Positions 56,287-64,000 of a stretch of DNA of 64,000 bases are shown here, piece after piece. The notes under the pieces are model-generated. The model saw only the letters and a program-made list of their open reading frames with translations. It was not told the DNA's origin and searched no databases. This stretch comes from Drosophila persimilis. Its lineage: Eukaryota > Arthropoda > Insecta > Diptera > Drosophilidae. The position numbers were made by a program, and so were the translations under genes. Numbering within the stretch: the stretch's first letter is position 1; the number at the start of each line of letters is the position of its first letter. The stretch is taken from the NCBI RefSeq assembly GCF_003286085.1, contig NW_020825368.1:248001-312000 (forward strand), read 5' to 3'.

Positions 56287-57468
56287 TTTTTATACCCGAT
56301 ACTCAAAATGAGTATTGGGGTATATTAGATTTGTGGTAAAAGTGGATGTGTGTAACGTCCAGAAGGAATCGTTTCCGACCCCATAAAGTACATATATTCT
56401 CGATCAGCATCAATAGCCGAGTCGATTGAGCCATGTCTGTCTGTCGGTCTGTCCGTCCGTCCGTCTGTCCGTCCCCTTCAGCGCCTAGTGCTCAAAGACT
56501 ATAAAAGCTAGATCAACGATGTTTTGGATCCAGACTTCTGTGATATGTCACTGCTACAAAAATATTTCAAAGCTTTGCCCCGCCCACTTCCGCTTCCACA
56601 AAGGGCGAAAATCTGTGGTATCCACAATCTCGACGATACGAGAAAACTAAAAACGCAGAATCGTAGAAGATGACTATATCTTCTAGAGTGCAAAATCTGA
56701 ACCAGATCGTATAATTATTACAGCCAGAATCACGAAAACAATTTCACTCTTTCTCGCTCTGTCTCACTCTAACACACAGGTTTCATGGTCGGTTTTGCCA
56801 ATTGCAAAATATGAGTTCAAGGATCTCAGAACCTATAAAAGCCAGAGCAACCAAATTTGGTATCCACACTTCTGTGATATCGGACCTTGACCATTTTGTG
56901 TCAAAATTTCGCCACACCCCCTTCCGCCCCCGCAAAGGACGAAAATCTGAGGCAACCACAAATCTCAGAGACTAAATTTGGTACACACACTCCTTTAAGA
57001 TGTCACTATAAAACGTATATCTCAAAATTTCGCCCCACCCCCTTCCGCCCACACAAAGAACCAAATTTGGTACACACACTCCTTTAAGATGTCACTATAA
57101 AACGTATATCTCAAAATTTCGCCCCACCCCCTTCCGCCCACACAAAGAACGAAAATCTGTTGCATCTACAATATTGAACATTCGAGAAAACTAAAAACGT
57201 AGAATCATAGATAATGACCATATCTATCAGATTGCTGAATCTGGATCAAATCAGATCATTTTTATAGCCAAAAGGAACAAATCAATTTGCAGTGGATACG
57301 CAGCGCCCGACGTCACGATCAGACGGATTTTCTGTCTCTCTCGCACGCACTCTTTGTCGTGTCGTTTAATATTAGCGGCGTCAGCCGGAGGAGAGCCATA
57401 CTGACTTAGTATCGGGTATAACTGTAGAGTTGCGGTGTCCGCAGCAACTCAAAACGTTCCCCCTCGTT
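56287..57468 (+). repeat. DINE-1/mini-me-like repeat with internal tandem duplication
   Basis: Full-length-looking copy from TTTTATACCCGATACTCA to CCCCTCGTT. It has the GTCC/GTCY microsatellite at 56430-56474 and the terminal hairpin near 57435-57458. An internal 89-bp segment is doubled (56974-57062 and 57063-57150). Confidence 0.65.
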
Positions 57469-57648
57469 CTTTTTCTACATGTGTCCAGCATTAGAAACAA
57501 GTTTAAATAAAGCCTGCGTTCCTTGCGCTGGCATTTCAATTATTTTCGTCGAATTGTGCAGTACTAAGTTAAAAATCTCTACAATCTCTTACGAATTTAA
57601 TAGAAACTTCTACCAATAGGTAAGTACGTTATTAATAAAAGAAATAAA

Positions 57649-59317
57649 ATGTCTTACAAAAGAAAAAGCCGAACACATATCGGAGAGGCTCGACATGTGC
57701 AAAGAGCTACTGGAGATTTTGAGGTTAAATTGAATATTTCGGAACCCGAACTCCAACAAAATGCATTACTTTACGATAGTAATAAATTTCCATTTACTGA
57801 ACATTCCAGTTGAACTGACTTAATCGGTTAACTAGGTGGCTGTCTGCAAATAATGTCAGCACTATGGCAGGCAATGCCTTGGTTAATATTTAAAAACTCT
57901 TTAACAGATTTCCTTACGAAATTTAATTATTTATCTTCGAATATAAGTTTAAATATTAATGTAGACGGTCTTCCGCTACGTAAAAGTTCTAGAATTCAAG
58001 CATGTCTCATTTTGATTAACGTCAATGGCACAAAGCCAGTTTTGTAGCTGGAATATTTGCAGGTAATTCGAAGCCAGGATTCTTTATTTGCAAGAATTTG
58101 TCTACGAGTAAGGAGAATTGATAAAGGAAGGGATGATGTTTAAAGATATGTGTTTCCGAATATCTATGAGAGCAATCATATGCGATGCGCCAGCCCGCGC
58201 TTTTATATTGGCTGTGAAATATCGTTCGGGTTTTTATTCCTGCAACTATTGCATTCAGAAAGGGAACCGGTTGCATTGCAACCGTCAAATTTTCAAGAAA
58301 TCAATTAACCTACCACGAACCAATGATAGCTTCCGAAAACGTATTCAACCTGAAAACCACAACATCCAAGGCAAACATGTTCTTGATAATATGCCAATGA
58401 ATATGGTAAATCAGTTTCCCTTAGACTACATGCACGTAGTTTGTCTTTACGTCATAAAAACGGTCCTAGGGACTTTAGTAAGAGCAAAAGGTCATAAATT
58501 TTCTTTGAAACGGGACTCCATAGCTTCCCTTAATAATAAACTTATGTCTCTTAAACAGTTTTTATCTAGGGAATTCAATAGAGAAGTTAGATCTCTAGAT
58601 AATCTCGACCGATTTAAAGCCACTGAGTTTCGAACTTTTTTATTATATACTGGACCAATAGCATTGAAAGGCATTTTAGATACCGGCTTGTATAATCATT
58701 TTTACTGCTAAGCTTAGCGATAAGACTTCTTCTACGCAAAGAATATTGTGTCACGCAAAATTCTCCTGCATCCAGATTGCTGGATAATTTTGTAAGTCAA
58801 GTTCCGTCTTTCTATATGAACGCAATGCTCACTTTTAATTTTGATTGCTTAACACATTTAAGCAAACAAACCATTCAATATGGTTCTCTACAGACCATAA
58901 GCTCATTTACGTTCGAAAACTTTCTGGGCCATCTTAAAAATATGGTGATAAATTCGAACTACTCATTGGAGAAATTTAACTGTACATTGTTGAACTCTAA
59001 ACATTAAACATGAAATAAAAAATAAAATTTGTCATAGCCAACTAGTAGTTGGTCTAGAAGCATACTTTACTTCTCCCATAAACTCTACCTATGTGGGAAT
59101 TTTCTATTCAAAAGTACTATATTTCGACTCGACCACATCGCAACATGATATAGAAAAATATCAGAAAAAACATTTAATTTTGAAGATTGTGGAAATCACA
59201 TTTACTTTCCTTTAATTGAATAATTTTAGATTTTTAAAAGTGGCTTACCAATACGATTTTAATTTTAAGGAAATGGTAGCGGAAAATACTCAAATAACAG
59301 GTAACATTTGGAGTGAC
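57649..59317 (+). pseudogene. Tnp2-like DNA transposase relic, copy 2
   Basis: Pieces: 57649-57813 (MSYKRKSRTHIGEARHVQ), 57853-58047, 58118-58711 (197 residues, the longest, reaching FRTFLLYTGPIALKGIL), and 58777-59007 (SFTFENFLGHLKNMV). A 1-bp loss near 58045 (against copy 1) and stops separate them. It is better preserved than copy 1 after KGHKFSLKRDS. The BEL-B LTR starts at 59318 within what looks like degenerate transposase coding. Confidence 0.5.
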
Positions 59318-59614
59318 TGTTCGGTCAAACTCCTTTAAGGAACAAGTATTCAAATGACCCTCGTAAAATAGAGAGCCTACGCTCACTTTTTGTATTTACT
59401 CTCACCATAATTGTACTAAATTCACCACTGTATTCTCTCTCTTATGCCCAGTACTCAAGCACTAAGATTTGTAATAAATAGTTATTCCCTAATACTCAAC
59501 TGGATCGATCGACTTTTCTCTTTCTTGTATAGACTTTGATTCGTTTGCAGAAAAAACTAACACACCCCCATCCGTGAATTAACATTAATGCGGAAAACGC
59601 TCCGTGTACAAACA
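59318..59614 (+). repeat. BEL-B 5' LTR, copy 2
   Basis: 297 bp, TGTTCGGTC...ACAAACA, like 33942-34238. A primer site TGGCGCCCAACGTGAGGC follows at 59618-59635. Confidence 0.6.
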
Positions 59615-59617
59615 TTT

Positions 59618-60091
59618 TGGCGCCCAACGTGAGGCATGTGTGTTATGTTAATTCTTCTGTGAACAATTAAACTAATCGCAATCTACAAAGGCAACAATTA
59701 CAACATTCGCTCGTCTCGCAGCTGCAATCGAAAGTTCCGAAAACCGTATCAGAATTGTTCGTCTAGATCGCGGGATCGTTGTCCTCGCCTTGCTCTCGCC
59801 GTTCTCGCTTAATTTTATCATTCGCTTGTCACCCACAACGCATTCAACGGCGCTTGCATTGTCGGTTCGTTCGCTTTGCAGCTACCTGCTTTGGTCCATC
59901 GATCAACGCATTCTTTCTATTGGAATTCCACCGCTTCACTTTCGTTTTGCTTTCGTTGCCGCTGCTGGAACTTTTGCTTTTGCTTTCACCGTTGGATTTG
60001 TGCTCTAGCTGTTGCTGCTTGCTGCGTTTTTTGTTTTTGTTATTTTTGGAAGCTCTAGTTCTGTGTCAGCGTAATTACACTACACAACAAA
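59618..60091 (+). other. BEL-B primer site and 5' leader, copy 2
   Basis: Near-identical to 34242-34715. The tRNA-Lys-type primer site is at 59618-59635; the rest is a non-coding leader up to the gag ATG. Confidence 0.7.
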
Positions 60092-63000
60092 ATGACGACG
60101 CTCGAAGACTTAAAACGCCAACGGAGCAATATAATACGAAATATAACTCGGATCAAATCTGTGGTAGATGCTAAATCGGAAACCCCGATATGCAATGATG
60201 AGCTTCGCTATCGGTTGAACATCTTAGAAACGTATTTCAAGAATGTTTTAAATGTCCAAGCTAATATTGAAGACCTTAGTCCGAATGATGAAGGACGGGT
60301 AGATTTGGAGGATACATACATAGCAATCAAGCTAGCCATAAAGGAAAAAATGGGAGGAGATCTGAACGCCAGCATTGTTGCGCCGGACTACCACCCACCG
60401 CCAGTGAAGTCATCGTTACCAAGGTTGTCGCTACCCACTTTCGACGGAACATATGCAAACTATAAGAATTTCATTCACTCGTTCGAGCAAATTGTTGTGC
60501 GTGAGTCTGGATTGTCTAATATAGAAAAGTTAAATTATTTGCTGAGCTGCCTCACGGTGCCGGCATTAGATACAATTCAGACATTCCAGGTTACACGCGA
60601 AAACTATCCGAAGGCCCTAGCAAAACTCAAAAGCCGTTTTGATAATCCTACTCTTATATTTTTAGAAGGTATTGAGGCATTGTTTGCACTACAACCTGTG
60701 GAAAGGTCAAACAGTCAGCAGCTTCACAGCCTAGTGGATAAGGCATCCGCTATATTAAGCTCGCTGGAGTCCATCGGCAAACCTGAGAACATTGTTCACG
60801 CTATGGTTATATATATTATAATGGAAAAGTGTGATCAGCAAACTCGGAACAAGTGGAAGGAATCGCAGGACTACAAAACTCTGCCAACCTGGCTAGCATG
60901 CACACAGCTTTTGGAACGCCACTGTCAGTTTCCCCATTCGTCAGGAAACTCGGCTGCTACTTCGTCACAACGAAAGGCTGAATCCAATAAGTCAAATCGT
61001 CATTCTAATCACCAAATAAACTCGTCGTTTGCTATCACTAATCCGTCTTGTACACTTTGTTCTAGTTCTGGCCATAAGATCTCTAATTGCGCTCAGTTCA
61101 AGGCTATGAACAGCAACCAACGGTACGACAATGCAAAACGCCTCGGTCTCTGCATCAATTGTCTTGGAAATGGTCATCGAGTGGCGCAATGTTCATCGAC
61201 TCATCGTTGCCGATCCTGTAATCGGAATCATCATTCATCTTTGCATCACTCTCAGCCGCAACAGCCACCCCAATCATCAGCAGGACAATCTTCAACTACT
61301 GAACCGGTACTCCAACCAGCGCAACCCTCCTGGCAAACGGCTCATCAAGCTGCTTCACACTTTCGTATGGAGATCGCAGCAGATGATCAAATTTTGTTGG
61401 CAACAGCTATGGTTTTGGTAAAGGATGCCACAGGTGAATACAAACTCGGTAGAGCGTTGCTTGATTCATGTTCTCAGGTTAATTTTGTAACCGAAACCTT
61501 TGCACAAAAGCTTCGCCTTCGTCGTGAAAAACACCACATTGGAATTCGCAGTATAGGAGACTCCCTTACTAGTTTGAAGGCTCGTACGACTACCTCTATT
61601 AAGTCACGTACTTCCGGCTATCAGCTCACTCTCCAGTTTGGAATCACATCCCATATTGCCTACCAGCCAGATAGTGAGATCGACATATCGAATTGGAACC
61701 TACCAGCTAACACTCCATTGGCTGACGAATCGTTCTATAGGACTAAGCGTATTGATTTGTTACTGGGGACCGAAGCCTTCTATGGAGCTCTAGCTGTTGG
61801 CCAGATTCGCATTGGTCCAAATCTTCCCACTTTGCAGAAGACTCTTTTTGGTTGGGTTGTTGCTGGGAGGTACCAGCGGCAATATAACAGACAGCCACCA
61901 TTGTGCTTGGCGACTGTAGAAGAGTCGATCGACAAGAATTTTCAGCAATTATGGAAAGTGGACTCATTTGTCGATCCAAGCGCTAGAATGCTCCCAAATC
62001 ATCGTCGCTGTGAGGACCATTTCAGGGACACAACACATCAGGATGCCAGTGGGCGGATTGTCGTTCGCTTGCCATTTCAAGAAGATCCAAGTTGTCTTGG
62101 AAGTTCCTTCGATACAGCTCGAACTCGATTTTTTGCCATTGAGAGACGTCTCGCTCGTCTACCGGAAATTCGCTCGCAGTATATCTCGTTCATGCAGGAA
62201 TATGAAAGTTTCGGCCATATGTCCCTCGTACTGAATCCTAACTTGGAAGAACCGCATTATTATATACCCCACCATTTCGTTCTGAAACCAAGCAGTACCT
62301 CGACGAAGCTCAGAGTTGTCTTTGACGCCTCTTGCCGTACAACATCTCAAAGGTCACTTAACGATCTACTTTTAGTCGGCCCTACCATTCATGATGAGTT
62401 ATACTTGCAATTGCTGCGGTTCCGCATGCATAGGTTCGGCATCACAGCCGACGTCACAAAAATGTACAGGCAGGTACTTGTGAGTGAGAAGGATAGAAAA
62501 TTCCAGTACATCTTGTGGCGAGCATCTCCAAATACGGATCTTCAAACCTACCAACTCAATACAGTGACATATGGGACTGCGTCTGCCCCATTTCTCGCAA
62601 CTCGTAGTTTGCATTACTTGGCTGAGGATTGTAAGGATGCATGGCCATTAGGGGCTGCTGCTGTTAAAACTGCATTTTATGTTGATGACCTTTTGTGTGG
62701 GGCTGATGATATAGATACACTCTTCAAACTAAAAACTGAATTCACATCAACTCTCGCTCGTGGTCAGTTTCCATTATGCAAGTGGCATTCAAATCATCCA
62801 GGCGTGATGGAAGACGAATCTACCAAGGAATTAAACATTTCAGAAAACTCAGTCAGCAGCACACTCAGCGTAACTTGGCATCAACGAAGTGATGCATTTA
62901 GTTTCATATTTAATCCAAAGGAAGTCTATCCCACTACCACAAAACGAACAATTTTGTCTACTGCGTCGTCGCTATTCGATCCAATCGGTCTGCTATCACC

Positions 63001-63406
63001 GTTAGTCATTGTCTCTAAGATCATTCTTCAGGAGTTTTGGCTTTTGAAACTCGACTGGGACGAGTCTGTCCCCCAGAATTTAAGCCACGCATGGAGCAAG
63101 TGTTTGGAATCGCTGAATTCACTGTCGTCACTAGCGGTACCTCGTTTTTGCTTGCAGCCTGATACTAGGAGCATTCAAATACATGGATTTTGCGACGCAT
63201 CGATTCGGGCATACGGCTGCTGTGTGTATGTGCGCACGGAGAATTCGCTTGGACAGGTCACAGTGAAATTGTTCACTTCTAAGTCTAGAGTAGCACCAGT
63301 GAAGAAACAGTCTCTTCCGAAGCTTGAACTATGCGGCGCACATCTACTTTCTCAGTTGTATAACAAAGTCAAGGCCATATTCAGTAAATCTGAATCTCTT
63401 TCGTAG
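60092..63406 (+). CDS. gag-pol: BEL-B gag-protease-RT-partial RNase H, open frame of 1104 residues
   Basis: The longest uninterrupted frame in the window, starting at ATG 60092. Domains: gag with a DUF1759-like region (LPRLSLPTFDGTYANYKNF, about residue 108), Cys/His motifs from about residue 319 (CTLCSSSGHKISNC, CINCLGNGHRVAQC, CRSCNRNHHSSLH), protease at about 455 (LLDSCSQVNF: the usual DSG is DSC), RT with TADVTKMYRQV and FYVDDLL (about 861), and RNase H from about 1027 (GFCDAS, PKLELCGAHLL). It ends at 63406, where CR1-like sequence begins, so half of RNase H and all integrase are missing. It could be translated as Gag-RT but cannot integrate by itself. Confidence 0.85.
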   Translation: MTTLEDLKRQRSNIIRNITRIKSVVDAKSETPICNDELRYRLNILETYFKNVLNVQANIEDLSPNDEGRVDLEDTYIAIKLAIKEKMGGDLNASIVAPDYHPPPVKSSLPRLSLPTFDGTYANYKNFIHSFEQIVVRESGLSNIEKLNYLLSCLTVPALDTIQTFQVTRENYPKALAKLKSRFDNPTLIFLEGIEALFALQPVERSNSQQLHSLVDKASAILSSLESIGKPENIVHAMVIYIIMEKCDQQTRNKWKESQDYKTLPTWLACTQLLERHCQFPHSSGNSAATSSQRKAESNKSNRHSNHQINSSFAITNPSCTLCSSSGHKISNCAQFKAMNSNQRYDNAKRLGLCINCLGNGHRVAQCSSTHRCRSCNRNHHSSLHHSQPQQPPQSSAGQSSTTEPVLQPAQPSWQTAHQAASHFRMEIAADDQILLATAMVLVKDATGEYKLGRALLDSCSQVNFVTETFAQKLRLRREKHHIGIRSIGDSLTSLKARTTTSIKSRTSGYQLTLQFGITSHIAYQPDSEIDISNWNLPANTPLADESFYRTKRIDLLLGTEAFYGALAVGQIRIGPNLPTLQKTLFGWVVAGRYQRQYNRQPPLCLATVEESIDKNFQQLWKVDSFVDPSARMLPNHRRCEDHFRDTTHQDASGRIVVRLPFQEDPSCLGSSFDTARTRFFAIERRLARLPEIRSQYISFMQEYESFGHMSLVLNPNLEEPHYYIPHHFVLKPSSTSTKLRVVFDASCRTTSQRSLNDLLLVGPTIHDELYLQLLRFRMHRFGITADVTKMYRQVLVSEKDRKFQYILWRASPNTDLQTYQLNTVTYGTASAPFLATRSLHYLAEDCKDAWPLGAAAVKTAFYVDDLLCGADDIDTLFKLKTEFTSTLARGQFPLCKWHSNHPGVMEDESTKELNISENSVSSTLSVTWHQRSDAFSFIFNPKEVYPTTTKRTILSTASSLFDPIGLLSPLVIVSKIILQEFWLLKLDWDESVPQNLSHAWSKCLESLNSLSSLAVPRFCLQPDTRSIQIHGFCDASIRAYGCCVYVRTENSLGQVTVKLFTSKSRVAPVKKQSLPKLELCGAHLLSQLYNKVKAIFSKSESLS

Positions 63407-63910
63407 TGATCAGACGTGTTTTTTTTTGCGCTCCGCATTTTCTCTTTTTGTTTTGAATAAACAGCCGGTGTTTTCCTAACTAAATTTTAATTATACTTCC
63501 TAACCAGACAACAATCTGGAATCCTATTCTATTACGCGAGTGCATGCCTTTTGATTTGTGTTAAAACATTATTTAACGTTTTATTTTTCGGCGTCGGCTT
63601 GTGTTGTGTTGTTGCAGTGAGTGAGTATTGCATTGCAGTCCGCTCTCGTCTGGTAGCTTTTGTTGTTTTATCACTCTCTCCCTATCACCTCAACTTCAAT
63701 AACTGTTCTTTCTGTCTCGCTCTCTAAACTTTCTGAGCAATAGCGCTCTCTGTTTAGTAGCTCTCGCTATAACCGCTCTCCACTCTGCTCTCTTTTTTTT
63801 TTCTTACCAATTCCGCTTTGAGCGTTGTCTGGCACATTGGTCTGATACCAATTTGTTTTGGAAATTTTAATTTTTCTTCGTAAATTTTCTTAAGAAAATA
63901 TTCAAATAAT
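63407..63910 (+). other. CR1 5'-like sequence, copy 2, diverged
   Basis: Homologous to 37970-38443. It is nearly identical for about 250 bases, then carries many indels in CT-rich runs. No CR1 ORF1 follows; an inverted DINE-like arm begins at 63911. Confidence 0.55.
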
Positions 63911-64000
63911 AACGAGGGGGAACGTTGTGAGTTGCTGCGGACACCGCAACTCTACAGTTATACCCGATACTAAGTCAGTATGGCTCTCCTCCTAATATTA
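63911..64000 (-). repeat. DINE-1/mini-me-like repeat end, minus orientation, cut by window edge
   Basis: AACGAGGGGGAACGTT, then the hairpin, then TATACCCGATACTAAGTC. This is the complement of the terminal part of 56287-57468, with one mismatch and a 12-bp loss near 63990. Confidence 0.7.

Larger units (their letters stand above)
57282..63660 (+). repeat. Duplicated block, copy 2
   Basis: Partner of 31912-38220. This copy keeps the 61 bp lost from BEL-B gag in copy 1 and has a longer transposase frame. It is followed by diverged CR1 5' sequence and an inverted DINE-like arm. Confidence 0.9.

Overview
The window looks like repeat-packed pericentromeric, Y-linked or otherwise heterochromatic DNA from a fly of the Drosophila type. 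The reasons are the families present: an errantivirus-type envelope and AGT...ACT LTR, several BEL/Pao elements including a roo-like one with an envelope, CR1-, LOA- and R1-type non-LTR retrotransposons, a Tc1-like element, and DINE-1/mini-me-like repeats carrying a GTCY microsatellite. Introns seen are about 60 bp. I see no bacterial gene organisation, tRNA, rRNA or CRISPR array. The species cannot be fixed from the sequence alone.

Layout. 1-1819 is the 3' end of an errantivirus (broken env plus 3' LTR). It sits in a host segment (1820-2064, continued at 17953-18356) that ends in the last exon of a C1D/Rrp47-like gene. A BEL/Pao element on the minus strand (BEL-A, 2065-17952, 5-bp target duplication GTATT) splits that host segment. 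Its gag-pol interior is present three times, separated by two copies of a CR1-like LINE fragment. 18731-19762 is a DINE-like repeat. A decayed Ty3/Gypsy element (gag to integrase zinc region, about 21965-30195) is split by a nearly complete LOA-type LINE (24153-29320) with a 12-bp target duplication. Two CR1-like pieces lie head to head at 30290-31160.

From 31154 a DINE-like repeat leads into a Tnp2-like DNA transposase relic (32284-33941) and a 5' BEL/Pao fragment (BEL-B, 33942-37969). BEL-B stops inside RNase H, where a CR1 LINE begins. The CR1 (about 37970-51850) is split by a roo-like element (BEL-C, 40156-49861, target duplication GAGTT) with a 1070-bp internal tandem duplication. 52228-53629 is a Tc1-like element containing a truncated R1-like LINE. 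53636-54440 is a second copy of the C1D host segment with two exons and a 62-bp intron. From 57282 to about 63660 the Tnp2/BEL-B/CR1-5' block appears again, flanked in this copy by inverted DINE-like arms.

How it fits together. The only host gene signal is the C1D-like gene, present as two partial copies about 36 kb apart. Everything else is nested transposon sequence. Clean target duplications give the order of several insertions. The other main processes visible are unequal exchange (the BEL-A triplication), microhomology deletion and duplication, and block duplication ending in dispersed repeats. BEL-B copy 2 keeps an uninterrupted 1104-residue gag-pro-RT frame but lacks integrase. No complete, evidently active element is present.
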